NCBI GenBank assembly: GCA_014284505.1
Contig: JAAFYY010000001.1
Coordinates: 7,303,845-7,367,844 of the forward strand
Direction: 5' to 3'
Length of the DNA: 64,000 nucleotides
DNA from: Streptacidiphilus sp. 4-A2
GTDB lineage: Bacteria; Actinomycetota; Actinomycetes; Streptomycetales; Streptomycetaceae
A program made the translations under genes and the position numbers. Below are positions 18,670 to 27,030 of the stretch, piece by piece. Numbering within the stretch: position 1 is the stretch's first letter; every line of letters begins with the position of its first letter. The notes under the pieces were generated by a model. The model saw nothing but the letters and a program-made list of their open reading frames with translations, did no database searches and was not told the origin of the DNA.

Positions 18670-20325
18670 GCCCCACTCATGACATCCACGGGGGCCCGCC
18701 GCCCGGCCGGCCAGGTCACCTTCCTGGGCGCGGGCCCGGGCGACCCCGGTCTGCTGACGCTACGCGCGGTGGAGGTGCTGGCCTCGGCCGATGTGCTGGT
18801 GACCGACCCGCTCACCGCCGCCGCCGTCCGGGTGCACTGCCCGGCCGGAGTGGAGCTGCACGAGGCCGAGCCTGCGGTCGCCCGGGACGGCGAGGCCGTG
18901 GTGCTCGGCGGCGGTCCGGTCGCCCGGCTGTTCCCGGCCGTGCAGGCCGGCAAGCACGTCGTCCGCACCGTCGACGGCGACCCCGGCCTCGACGGCCGGG
19001 CCGCCGAGGAGATGCTCGCCTGCGCGCAGGCGGAGATCCCCTTCCAGGTGGTGCCCGGGGTCGCGCAGTCGGTGGGCGTCCCGGCGTACGCCGGGGTGCC
19101 GCTGTGCGGCGGCGGAGCCACCGACGTCCGCTTCGTGGACGCGCGGCAGTCGCTTGCCGACAGCACCTGGAGCAACCTCGGCGGCTGCGACTCCACCCTG
19201 GTGGTGCGCACCACCCTGGGCGCGCTGCCGGTCTCCGCACAGACCCTGGTCGCGCACGGGCGCAAGCCCGACACCCCGATCTCGGTGACCCTGGAGGGCA
19301 CCACCACCCGGCAGCGCACCTACACCGCGACCCTGGCCACCTTGGCGGCCGAGCTGAAGGCGGCGCGGGCTGCCCTCGCCGGTGTCGGCGCCGGTGGACC
19401 GGCGAGCAGCGTGATAGCCGTCGTCGGGCAGCAGGTGGCCCAGCGCGCCGAGCTGTCGTGGTTCGAGACCAAGCCGCTGTTCGGCTGGAACGTCCTGGTG
19501 CGCGCACCAAGGACCAGGCCGGGGCGCTCTCCGAGCAGCTGCGCTCCTACGGCGCGGTGCCGTCCGAGGTGCCGACCATCGCGGTCGAGCCGCCGGCACC
19601 CCGCAGCAGATGGAGCGGGCGATCAAGGGCCTGGTCACCGGCCGCTACGAGTGGATCGCCTTCACCTCGGTGAACGCGGTCAAGGCGGTCCGGGAGAAGT
19701 TCGAGGAGTACGGCCTGGACGCCCGGGCCTTCGCCGGGATCAAGGTCGCGGCGGTCGGCGAGACCACCTCCAAGGCCCTGGTCGACTTCGGCGTCAAGCC
19801 TGATCTGGTGCCCAGCGGCGAGCAGTCCGCGGCCGGGCTGCTGGAGGACTGGCCGCTGTACGACCCGGTGTTCGACCCGATCGACCGGGTGCTGCTGCCG
19901 CGCGCCGACATCGCCACCGAGACCCTGGTCGCCGGTCTGGTCGAACTGGGCTGGGAGGTCGACGATGTGACGGCCTACCGGACCGTGCGTGCCTCGCCGC
20001 CGCCGGCCGAGACCCGGGAGGCGATCAAGGGCGGCGGCTTCGACGCGGTGATCTTCACCTCGTCCTCGACCGTGCGCAACCTGGTCGGCATCGCCGGCAA
20101 GCCGCACAATGTCACTGTCATCGCCTGTATCGGCCCGGCGACGGCCAAGACCGCCGAGGAGCACGGGCTGCGGGTGGACGTGCTCGCCCCGGCCCCCTCG
20201 GCGCAGGCCCTCGCCGAGGCCCTGGCAGACTTCGGAGCGGCCCGCCGTGACGCAGCCACGCGGGCGGTGAGCAGGTGTACCGCCCGAGCGAGCGCCGCCC
20301 GGGTTCGCGCAGGAAGGCCCGCTGA
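18666..20325 (+). CDS. hemD: Fused uroporphyrinogen-III methyltransferase / uroporphyrinogen-III synthase, frame broken
   Basis: GTG 18666 overlaps the hemC stop (GTGA) and has GGGGGAG 8 bp upstream, so it is the likely start with an early frame change; ATG 18679 is the alternative. The N-terminal half is a CobA-like methylase (GQVTFLGAGPGDPGLLTLRA, VVPGVAQSVGVPAYAGVP). The C-terminal half is HemD (ERAIKGLVTGRYEWIAFTSVNAVKAV, DAVIFTSSSTVRNLVG). Frame changes near 19503, 19592 and 20258 are also needed; the end is EQVYRPSERRPGSRRKAR. It closes hydroxymethylbilane to uroporphyrinogen III; the methylase half may make precorrin-2/siroheme precursors. Confidence 0.88.
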
Positions 20326-20331
20326 GCAGCC

Positions 20332-21303
20332 ATGTCCATGGAACACCCGGTAATCCGGCCCCGCCGGCTCCGCACCACCCCGGCGGTCCGCCGCCTGGTC
20401 GCCGAGAACCGTCTGCACCCGGCGACCTGATCCTGCCGCTGTTCGTCCGTGAGGGCATCAGCGAACCGGCGCCGATCGAGTCCATGCCGGGCGTCGTCCA
20501 GCACACCCGGGACACCCTGAAGAAGGCGGCCGCGGAGGCCGCCGAGGCGGGATCGGCGGCGTCATGCTGTTCGGCGTCCCGGCCGTGCAGGACGCCATCG
20601 GCTCCGAGGGCACCAACCCGGACGGCATCCTCCAGCAGGGGATCCGCGATGTGATCGCCGAGGTCGGCGACCAGCTCGTGGTGATGTCGGATCTCTGCCT
20701 GGACGAGTACACCGACCACGGGCACTGCGGCGTGCTGGCCGCGACGGCTCGGTGGACAACGACGCGACACTGCTGCGCTACGCCGAGATGGCAGTGGTGC
20801 AGGCGGACGCGGGCGCCCACATGGTCGGCCCCTCCGGCATGATGGACGGTCAGATCGCGGTCGTCCGGACGCCCTGGACAAGGCCGGCCACCAGGACGTT
20901 CGGTGCTGGCCTACACGGCCAAGTACGCCTCGGCCTTCTACGGACCGTTCCGGGAGGCGGTGGGCTCCGCGCTGAAGGGCGACCGCAAGGCCTACCAGCA
21001 GGACCGGCCAACGCCGGGAGTCGCTGCGCGAGCTCGAACTCGACCTGGCCGAGGGCGCGGACCTGGTGATGGTCAAGCCGGCCATGGCCTACCTGGACAT
21101 CCTGCGCCAGGTAGCCGACGCCAGCCCGGTGCCGGTGGTCACCTACCAGGTGTCCGTGAGTACGCGATGATCGAGGCCGCCGCCGCCAAGGGCTGGATCG
21201 ACCGCGATCGCATGATCATGGAGACGCTGACCTCCTCCGCCGGGCCGGGGCGAGCCAGGTGCTCACCTACTGGGCGGTCGAGGTGGCCAAGCAGCTGCGC
21301 TGA
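20332..21303 (+). CDS. hemB: Delta-aminolevulinic acid dehydratase, about eight frame changes
   Basis: From ATG 20332 (SMEHPVIRPRRLRTTPAVRRLVAENRLHP) the three frames together give a full HemB: LPLFVREGISEPAPIESMPGV, LFGVPAVQDAIGSEGTNPDGI, SDLCLDEYTDHGHCG, AGAHMVGPSGMMDG, LAYTAKYASAFYGPFREAV (active-site Lys), ADLVMVKPAMAYLDILRQV, then YWAVEVAKQLR. About eight single-base losses (near 20425, 20552, 20745, 20868, 20895, 21008, 21152, 21245) are needed. HemB condenses two aminolevulinates into porphobilinogen. An essential gene with this many breaks argues for sequencing error rather than decay. Confidence 0.9.
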
Positions 21304-21361
21304 GCGCGGGGCGCGTCGGCCCGGGAGCGGCAAGCCCGGTCGGCGACCGGGTACGGACAGG

Positions 21362-21405
21362 CCGGTGGGCCGGGAAGAGGGACTCTTCCCGGCCCACCGG
21401 TTTTT
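21362..21405 (+). terminator. Strong rho-independent terminator after hemB
   Basis: A perfect 18-bp stem (CCGGTGGGCCGGGAAGAG and complement), 3-base loop and TTTTT. It ends the rex-hem operon, and on the other strand lies after the last rodlin gene. Confidence 0.93.
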
Positions 21406-21491
21406 GCCGCCTGGGATCCTGGAGGGACATTCGATCGGGTGATCGTCGGGTCAGTTGGTGCTGATTCGAGCAGTACCGCGGTGTGCCTGGC

Positions 21492-21827
21492 TCAGCCGAT
21501 GAGGTGCGACAGCTGGCCGTCGCCGGTGCCCTGGGTGGTGTGACCCACGTTGCAGATCTGGTTCGGCTGCTGGTTCGCGATCGGGACTCGACCTGCACCG
21601 GCACGAGGCCGACCTGGACGTGGTCGACCCGGGGCAGGCAGATGTTCGGGTTGTCCAGGGTGTGGAAGTTGGGGCTGTTGTCGCCGTGGGTGCCGGTGAC
21701 GTTGGTGCCGCCCGCGCCCTGGACGGAGGTGGTCGAGCCGTCCGAGTTGCCGATGGCCGCAGCCGGGGTGACGACCATGGCGACCGCGCCGGCGCGATGC
21801 GACCACGGAGAGAGCCTGCTTCAGCAT
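21492..21827 (-). CDS. Rodlin (aerial rodlet-layer protein), third copy, frame broken
   Basis: ATG 21827 with an AGGATC site. Reads MLKQALSVVA, then after a change near 21790 MVVTPAAAIGNSDGSTTSVQG, GTHGDNSPNFHTLDNPNICLPRVDHVQVGLVPVQVE, then after a change near 21578 PIANQQPNQICNVGHTTQGTGDGQLSHLIG. The signal peptide, the CLPxVxHxQVGLVPVQ core and the NQQxNQxC block match Streptomyces RdlA/RdlB. Rodlins organise chaplin fibrils into rodlets on spores and aerial hyphae. About 112 residues when repaired. Confidence 0.82.
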   Translation of the reverse strand: MLKQALSVVASRRRGRHGRHPGCGHRQLGRLDHLRPGRGRHQRHRHPRRQQPQLPHPGQPEHLPAPGRPRPGRPRAGAGRVPIANQQPNQICNVGHTTQGTGDGQLSHLIG

Positions 21828-21901
21828 GTTCTGATCCTGTGTTCTGTGAGAGAGGTGCTTCTGGAAAGGGGTGAGTGGAGCCGGAGTCGACCGAGTGGGA
21901 G

Positions 21902-22242
21902 TCAGCCGAGCAGGTGGGACAGCGTGCCGTCGCCGCGCCCTGCGTGCCCTGCCCGTTCTGGCAGGTCTGGTGCCGCTGCTGGTTGCCGACCGGCACGTTC
22001 GCCTGGACCGGGACAAGCACCCCGACCTGCGCGTGGTGCAGTTCGGGCAGGCACAGGCCGGTGTTGTCCAGGACGTGGTGACTGGGGCTGTTGTGGCCGT
22101 GGGTACCGGTCACATCAGTGCCGCCGCGACCCTGGAGCGAGTGGGTCGAGCCGTCCGAGTCACCGACGGCTGCGGCCGGCGCGACCACGACAGTCGCAGC
22201 GGTCATGGCGAGACCGACGACAGCGAGGGCATGCTTGATCAT
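21902..22242 (-). CDS. Rodlin, second copy, frame broken near the end
   Basis: ATG 22242 starts MIKHALAVVGLAMTAATVVVAPAAAVGDSDGSTHSLQG, an exported protein. The mature part has LDNTGLCLPELHHAQVGVLVPVQANVPVGNQQRHQTCQNGQGTQG. One missing base near 21927 hides the end GAGDGTLSHLLG before the stop at 21902. It differs from its two neighbours by His-rich substitutions (HNSPSHHVLDN). Part of a three-gene tandem rodlin array, separated from its neighbours by short gaps. Confidence 0.82.
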
Positions 22243-22277
22243 GGGAACGCTGCTCTTTCCGGCGGTGGTACGGGTGG

Positions 22278-22615
22278 TCAGCCGACCAGGTGCGAGGCCG
22301 GCGCGTCGCCGACGCCCTGGGTGGCCTGGCCGACGTTGCAGGTCTGGTTGGACTGCTGGTTGAGGACCGGCACCTCAGCCTGGACCGGCACGAGGCCGAC
22401 CTGGATGTGGTCGACCCGGGGCAGGCAGACGTTCGGGTTGTCCAGGAAGTGGAAGTTGGGGCTGTTGTCGCCCCAGGTGCCGGTGACGTTGGTGCCGCCC
22501 GCGCCCTGGAGGGAGCCGTCGAGCCGTCGCTGTCGCCGATGGCGGAGGCGGGGGCGGACGTCATCGCGAGCGTGGCGGCGGCGATACCGGCGGCGGCGAA
22601 AGCCTTCTTCAGCAT
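22278..22615 (-). CDS. Rodlin, first copy, frame broken
   Basis: ATG 22615 with an AAAGGA site. MLKKAFAAAGIAAATLAMTSAPASAIGDSDGST is the signal peptide and start of the mature chain; the opening residues equal those of known rodlins. A one-base loss near 22514 gives SLQGAGGTNVTGTWGDNSPNFHFLDNPNVCLPRVDHIQVGLVPVQ and the tail NQQSNQTCNVGQATQGVGDAPASHLVG. It is the promoter-proximal copy, so the array is probably transcribed from the region 22616-23030. Confidence 0.85.
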
Positions 22616-22655
22616 TGCTGATCCTTTTCTGGGTGCTGTGTGGTCAAACGTCCGG

Positions 22656-22673
22656 ATCGTTATAGTGAACGAT
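22656..22673. promoter_or_regulatory. Dyad upstream of the rodlin array
   Basis: ATCGTTATAGTGAACGAT is an inverted repeat of 6-bp arms around a 6-base centre, about 41-58 bp before the first rodlin start. It contains the only A+T-rich stretch in this part of the promoter region. It could be an operator or overlap a sigma-BldN promoter; this is inference. Confidence 0.4.
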
Positions 22674-23030
22674 TCCCAATGACCGGTCTGTGCGCATCCT
22701 CCGGGGAGGTTTCCGTCATCCTGTTCGGTGCCCGAACCGGGCCGCCGAAAGCCTGGGACTCCAGCCTGCCGCTGCAGCGGTGGATGCGATCTGATCAACG
22801 AACGTCCCAGGCACGGGGTACGGCTGTTACTCCGATCAGGTCAACGACTTTCCCCGAGGGGTGAAAAGGGCTGGTCGGCCGTGGTTGCTTGGAGTGAATT
22901 CGCGCATGGTCGCGATCGGTGAATCGTTCAGGCAGGTTGCTCCTGACTCGAACCACCTGCGAGCGTGTTCAATCCGCGGCCGGCGGTGCAGCGCCGTCGG
23001 GCGGATATACCGAAAGATGGGACCACACTG

Positions 23031-23738
23031 ATGAATCTCTCCGCGCGGGCGACAGTCATCGCCGCCGCCGTTTGCGCTTCGGCGGGCATGGTGGCGGGAA
23101 CGGCCGCGGCCACACCGCTGACCCCGGCCCAGGTGGACGCGGCCGAACAGACCGCGGCGCAGGAGCAGGTCCCGTTCGCGCTGCCGCTGAGCGAGGTGGC
23201 CCAGCAGCTCACCGGCTCGACGGCGAGCACCACCGGCGTGGACGGCTCGGTGCCGGCCGCGCTGCTGCTGCCGCCCTCCCCGGCGGCGCCGCAGTCCGCG
23301 CACGACCAGTCGCTGGTGCCGGACCCGCTGGTGCCCGCGCTGAACACCACCCGGCGCACCCCCGGGCTCGGCGTCAACGCGCCGCTGGCGGCGCCGCTCA
23401 GCAGCCCCGACAGCAAGGCGAAGCCGAACCAGGTCGAGCTCGCGGTGCCCAGCGCGCCGCTGCGCACCGTCGGCTCGGCCGTCTCGCTGGGCCACCCGCT
23501 GACGTACCACCAGGACGGGACCCCGGCCGCCGCCGCGGCGCCGACCACGACCGACCACGGCGCCATCGACCTGGGCCGGCTCAATCCGTCGGTGACCGAG
23601 CCGCAGCTGCACTCCGACCCCCGCGGCCGGGTCGACCTGAACCAGGACGGCAGCCGCAAGTCGCTCACCGCCGGTGTGGTCCAGCTCCTGAAGTCGGCCG
23701 GATCGCTCAAGGACTCGCTGGACCAGGCCGGCCGGTGA
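23031..23738 (+). CDS. Secreted protein of unknown function
   Basis: 235 residues from ATG 23031. The first 28 residues (MNLSARATVIAAAVCASAGMVAGTAAA) are a clear signal peptide. The mature part is Ala/Pro/Leu-rich without a known domain and has no cysteines; the C-terminus (TAGVVQLLKSAGSLKDSLDQAGR) is predicted helical. It faces the convergent secreted gene at 23892 and lies between rodlins and chaplins, so a role in the aerial cell surface is possible. Confidence 0.75.
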   Translation: MNLSARATVIAAAVCASAGMVAGTAAATPLTPAQVDAAEQTAAQEQVPFALPLSEVAQQLTGSTASTTGVDGSVPAALLLPPSPAAPQSAHDQSLVPDPLVPALNTTRRTPGLGVNAPLAAPLSSPDSKAKPNQVELAVPSAPLRTVGSAVSLGHPLTYHQDGTPAAAAAPTTTDHGAIDLGRLNPSVTEPQLHSDPRGRVDLNQDGSRKSLTAGVVQLLKSAGSLKDSLDQAGR

Positions 23739-23778
23739 GCGCCGGGCGCCACCTGCCGACCGGGTGAGCGCGCGACAG

Positions 23779-23819
23779 GGCCCCGCACGCCGGGTGGGCA
23801 GCCGGTGCGCGGGGCCTTT
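23779..23819. terminator. Hairpin terminator between convergent secreted genes
   Basis: GGCCCCGCACGCCGG pairs with CCGGTGCGCGGGGCC with two internal mismatches, followed by TTT on the plus strand. Confidence 0.75.
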
Positions 23820-23891
23820 GGCTTCGAGTGGCTTCGAGGGCTCTGCCGGTGATGCTCCAGTGGTGCTCCGGTGCTGCTCCTCGGCGGCGGA

Positions 23892-24274
23892 TCAGCCGGG
23901 ACAGCCGAGGAGAGGGTGCTGATCAGCGGCAGGCTGGACAGCCCGCCGCCCGCGCTCAGCGGGCCGGTGACCGTGGAGGTGCCCACCGGTGCCATGCCCG
24001 GGTTGTCCGGGACCACGGCCGCGCCGTTGGACAGCGGGTCGGCCGAGGAGGCCGCCAGCGGGTCCACCCGCAGCGTCTTCACCGGATGCGCGGTGCTGCT
24101 GACCGCGCTTTTCAGGCCGGTCAACGCCGTTGGCACGTCGAGCGGTTGCAGCGTTGCGGTGGGTTTGTTCGCGGGTGCTCCCTCCTCTGCGGCCCAGGCG
24201 GGGGCCTGCGAGGACAGCGTGCCCAGGAGAAGCAGTGCACCGGCGGCACAACCCGAGGTCAGCGCACGGAACAT
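23892..24274 (-). CDS. Secreted protein of unknown function, C-terminus uncertain
   Basis: ATG 24274 starts MFRALTSGCAAGALLLLGTLSSQAPAWAAEEG, a signal peptide. The mature chain (LQPLDVPTALTGLKSAVSSTAHPVKTLRVDPLAASSADPLSNG) resembles small secreted actinobacterial proteins with proline/glycine-rich ends. The open frame continues far into the neighbouring terminator. A single inserted G near 23895 would give an earlier stop after SSAVPG, and that end is used here. Located next to the chaplin cluster. Confidence 0.55.
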
Positions 24275-24302
24275 GAATGGCTCCTTGGAGTGGCGGCCGG
24301 AT

Positions 24303-24345
24303 GTGCCGCTGCCCCCCGAAACGTAGTCCCGAGGGGCAGCGGCAC
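24303..24345 (-). terminator. Terminator of the first chaplin pair
   Basis: A perfect 13-bp stem (GTGCCGCTGCCCC and complement) with a 17-base loop, 34 bp after the chaplin stop at 24379. Confidence 0.8.
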
Positions 24346-24378
24346 ACCGGTCCGGTCGGACTCAGCGGGTGATCGGAC

Positions 24379-24627
24379 TCAGCAGCCGGGCTGGACGTTC
24401 TCGCAGTGGTTGCCGAAGGCCGGGTTGAGCGCACCGATGACGTCGATGCTGTTGCCGCAGAGGTTCACCGGCACGTGCACCGGGACCTGGATCAGGTTGC
24501 CGGAGATCACGCCGGGGGAATTGTTGGCCGCACCGGTCGCGGTACCGTCGGCGACGGCGCTGCCGGCGCCGGCCAGGATGACACCGAGGACTGCTGCGGA
24601 GACGGCAGCGGTCTTCTTGACCTGCAT
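24379..24627 (-). CDS. Short chaplin with extended Cys tail
   Basis: 82 residues from ATG 24627 with AAGGAGA upstream. Signal peptide MQVKKTAAVSAAVLGVILAGAGSAVA, then one chaplin domain: ATGAANNSPGVISGNLIQVPVHVPVNLCGN, SIDVIGALNPAFGNHC. Chaplins assemble into amyloid-like films that make aerial hyphae and spores hydrophobic. The two domain cysteines normally form a disulfide. It is unusual in having a third Cys at the very end (ENVQPGC). It lies 56 bp after the next chaplin and is probably cotranscribed with it. Confidence 0.93.
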   Translation of the reverse strand: MQVKKTAAVSAAVLGVILAGAGSAVADGTATGAANNSPGVISGNLIQVPVHVPVNLCGNSIDVIGALNPAFGNHCENVQPGC

Positions 24628-24683
24628 GGGTGGTTCTCCTTCACAAGCTGTTGCTGAGGTGGGGCTGCTGCGGAGGTCGCAGG

Positions 24684-24923
24684 TCAGCGGTTGGCGCAGT
24701 GGTTGCCGTACGCCGGGTTGAGCAGCGCGATCAGGTCGATGCTGTTGCCGCAGAGGTTCACCGGGATGTGGATCGGGATCTGGATCACATTTCCGGACAG
24801 GAACCCGGGCGAGTTGGCGGCCGAGCCGACGGCGGTGCCGCCGGCGACAGCGCTTCCAGCGCCGGAAAGCGCGAGGGCCACCGCGGCGGCGGTGAGGGCG
24901 AGACCGGTCTTCACAGTGCGCAT
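24684..24923 (-). CDS. Short chaplin
   Basis: 79 residues from ATG 24923 with GGAGA upstream. Signal peptide MRTVKTGLALTAAAVALALSGAGSAVA, followed by TAVGSAANSPGFLSGNVIQIPIHIPVNLCGN and SIDLIALLNPAYGNHCANR. All chaplin landmarks (NSPG, GN, IPVN.CGN, NPA.GN.C) are present. First gene of a two-chaplin transcription unit. Confidence 0.94.
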   Translation of the reverse strand: MRTVKTGLALTAAAVALALSGAGSAVAGGTAVGSAANSPGFLSGNVIQIPIHIPVNLCGNSIDLIALLNPAYGNHCANR

Positions 24924-25154
24924 ATGGAAATCTCCGTCTTCTGTCGATCCCCGGTGGACCGGACACCTTGCGAACGAGCCCTGCTCGGCGGCGGACACGC
25001 ACCCCGGGTCAGGACCACTCGTGCAGCGGACAGTGGACCGCGCGGCGGTCCACCCCTCAGGGCGGCGGCCCCGGGAACACCGGACCCGGGGACGCCGACC
25101 CTGAAGGCACCGGCTCTGAGGACGCTGGCCCTTGAGGACACTGGAGACGGCTGA
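24924..25154. promoter_or_regulatory. Intergenic region, promoter of the two-chaplin unit
   Basis: About 230 bp without a gene. It must contain the promoter for the chaplins at 24923 and 24627. Simple Pro/Gly-type GC repeats (GGACGCTGGCCC-like) fill its right part. No operator could be assigned. Confidence 0.4.
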
Positions 25155-25197
25155 GGGCCGCGCCCGGCCGTACTTGGTGAGTCCGGGGGCGCGGCCC
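25155..25197 (-). terminator. Terminator of the third chaplin gene
   Basis: A perfect 11-bp stem GGGCCGCGCCC/GGGCGCGGCCC with a 21-base loop, 26 bp after the chaplin stop at 25223. Confidence 0.75.
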
Positions 25198-25222
25198 GAG
25201 CGTGCAGAGGGTGGCGCGAAGC

Positions 25223-25468
25223 TCAGCCGTTGTTCTGGCAGTGGTTGCCGAACGCCGGGTTCAGCAGGCCGATGACGTCGACGGTGTTGCCGCAGACGTT
25301 GACCGGGACGTGCACCGGGACCTGGATGACGTTGCCGGAGAGCACGCCGGGGGAGTTGTTGGCGGCACCGGTCGCGGTGCTGGAGGCCATGGCCGCGCCG
25401 GCGCCGCCCACGACGACGATTCCGGCGGTCACGGTGACCAGCAGGGCGCTGCGCTTGAAGTTCTGCAT
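25223..25468 (-). CDS. Short chaplin
   Basis: 81 residues from ATG 25468, with an AAGGAAACG site. Signal peptide MQNFKRSALLVTVTAGIVVVGGAGAAMA, mature TATGAANNSPGVLSGNVIQVPVHVPVNVCGN and TVDVIGLLNPAFGNHCQNNG. It is transcribed divergently from the plus-strand chaplin at 25705; the 236-bp space between must carry both promoters. Confidence 0.94.
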   Translation of the reverse strand: MQNFKRSALLVTVTAGIVVVGGAGAAMASSTATGAANNSPGVLSGNVIQVPVHVPVNVCGNTVDVIGLLNPAFGNHCQNNG

Positions 25469-25704
25469 GTCGTTTCCTTATTGAGCTGGTTGTAGTGGGG
25501 GCCTTCACCGCTGGAAACGAGCGGCGGCGGATGAGGAAACGGCCGGTGCGCGAAACGGAGTCGAATTTCCGTGCCCGGCCCGCATTAATGACGCGTCCGG
25601 GTGAAGTCGCAGCGGGGCCGTATCCCTCACGCTCCCGCGGCGTTGTGCAGAGCGTCCATTCCTGCGGCTCTTCGGGCACGCAGACAATCCACGGAGTAGT
25701 CATC

Positions 25705-25947
25705 ATGAACAACACCCTCAAGGGCGCTGCTGTCACTCTCGCCGCGGCCGGCGCCCTCGCCGCCGGTGCGGGAGCTGCCTTCGCCAGCTCGACCGCCACC
25801 GGTGCTGCCAACAACTCCCCCGGTGTCCTCTCCGGCAACAACATCGCGGTGCCGATCCACATCCCGGTCAACCTCTGCGGCAACAGCGTGGACGTCATCG
25901 GCGCGCTGAACCCCGCCTTCGGCAACCACTGCGCCAACCGCGGCTGA
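25705..25947 (+). CDS. Short chaplin
   Basis: 80 residues from ATG 25705 with ACGGAG upstream. Signal peptide MNNTLKGAAVTLAAAGALAAGAGAAFA, mature TATGAANNSPGVLSGNNIAVPIHIPVNLCGN and SVDVIGALNPAFGNHCANRG. The mature chain is almost the same as the chaplin at 25223, showing tandem duplication. A long ORF start upstream (25495) is ignored because it lacks a signal peptide. Confidence 0.94.
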   Translation: MNNTLKGAAVTLAAAGALAAGAGAAFASSTATGAANNSPGVLSGNNIAVPIHIPVNLCGNSVDVIGALNPAFGNHCANRG

Positions 25948-25984
25948 CCTCCGCCTCCGGGGTATCGCACCCCTCCGGAAGCCT

Positions 25985-26030
25985 GACCTCCCCCGGGCCG
26001 CCTCAGTCGAGGCCGTCCGGGGGAGGTCTT
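25985..26030 (+). terminator. Terminator of the plus-strand chaplin
   Basis: A perfect 12-bp stem (GACCTCCCCCGG and complement) around a 20-base loop, followed by TT. Confidence 0.8.
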
Positions 26031-26091
26031 CGGCATGCCCGGCGTCCCCGGCGCGGCCGCCTTCCCGGGCCTTCCCCTTCCGGTACGACGA

Positions 26092-26123
26092 GGGCCGGTC
26101 CCCCTTGCGGGTGGGACCGGCCC
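26092..26123 (-). terminator. Terminator of the His/Asp-tailed chaplin
   Basis: A perfect 11-bp stem GGGCCGGTCCC/GGGACCGGCCC with a 10-base loop, 33 bp after the chaplin stop at 26156. Confidence 0.75.
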
Positions 26124-26155
26124 CGGTGCCTCAGTGCCGAGCGCTCGGGCTCAGC

Positions 26156-26536
26156 TCAGCAGCAGTCCGGGTCCTGGCCGTGGTCCCAGGCGTGGTGGTC
26201 GCCGACCCAGCCGTCGTGGTGGTCGCTGTGGATCCAGCGGTCCGCGCCCTGGTCCTGGCTGCTCTGGTGGGTGCTGTCGGAGCCGCCACGCGGGCCGCTG
26301 TCGTTGGAGCAGTTGTTGCCGTAGGCGGGGTTGAGCAGGCTGATCAGGCCGATGCTGTTGCCGCAGACGTTGGCGTCGACGGACACCGGGATCTGGATGT
26401 TTGTTCCCGGACAGCACACCGGGGGAGTGTTGGCCGAACCGATGGCGCCCGCGTCGGCGGAGGCCGCCCCGGCACCGGCGAACACGAGCCCGCCGACCAT
26501 CGCGGCCACAGCCGCCGCCTTACGAATTCTGCTCAT
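26156..26536 (-). CDS. Chaplin-domain protein with His/Asp/Trp-rich C-terminal tail
   Basis: 126 residues from ATG 26536 with GAGGA upstream. Signal peptide MSRIRKAAAVAAMVGGLVFAGAGAASA, then a chaplin domain ending NVCGNSIGLISLLNPAYGNNCSND. The conserved NSPGVLSGN reads TPPVCCPGT here; adding one base near 26430 and removing one A from ACAAAC near 26402 restores it, so two compensating single-base changes are likely. After the domain come about 48 unusual residues (SDSTHQSSQDQGADRWIHSDHHDGWVGDHHAWDHGQDPDCC-like, given here in outline) rich in His, Asp and Trp, which could bind metal. This tail is not a normal chaplin feature. Confidence 0.85.
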   Translation of the reverse strand: MSRIRKAAAVAAMVGGLVFAGAGAASADAGAIGSANTPPVCCPGTNIQIPVSVDANVCGNSIGLISLLNPAYGNNCSNDSGPRGGSDSTHQSSQDQGADRWIHSDHHDGWVGDHHAWDHGQDPDCC

Positions 26537-27030
26537 CCTTTAATCCTCTTTCGCTTCGTCGATGCGACTTCCGGCCGGGGCGTGCGAGGGGATCCGCGCT
26601 CCCGGCCCTACGGTCACTCTTCGGTACGAATGCGGTTCCCGCTGGATGACACCTCGTCATATCACTCGCTCGGGCGAACCGCTGTCCGGGCGGATCGGCC
26701 GATCGCCGATGCGACTGTTGGGCTACCATCCATCGATTCCGGGGGAGCGACGAGCCCGAGGCGGGCCCGGCACGAGCCCAGTGCTGGCCCCGTTATGAGC
26801 TCGGCGTGAGCCTGGCATGGACGTACGGCGGCCCTGGCCGGGCCCGGACGGGGCCGGTCCGGCGGTGTTCCTGGTAATCCGTTCGGGTTGATTCGGGCGG
26901 CCGGGGCCGAGGGGCCGTTCGAGTATCCGGCCCTCGGTCGGGCGGGTTCGAGCGCGGAGGCGGTCCCGGTGGGCCGGGCGCGGCCGGGGGCGCCGTCGGG
27001 GCCCTCATGAAGGCTCCGCATAATGCAGAC
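26537..27030. other. Intergenic region, no gene seen
   Basis: About 490 bp between the chaplin start and the lipoprotein start. Several frames are open but lack codon bias or signals. It contains the chaplin promoter on the left and the lipoprotein promoter on the right. GGCCGGGCCC-type GC repeats occupy 26820-27000. Confidence 0.45.

Noticed and set aside
16160..21303. Heme genes as pseudogenes or programmed frameshift sites
   Set aside because: The breaks are many, scattered and mostly in short G/C runs, without slippery-site structure. Sequencing error explains them better.
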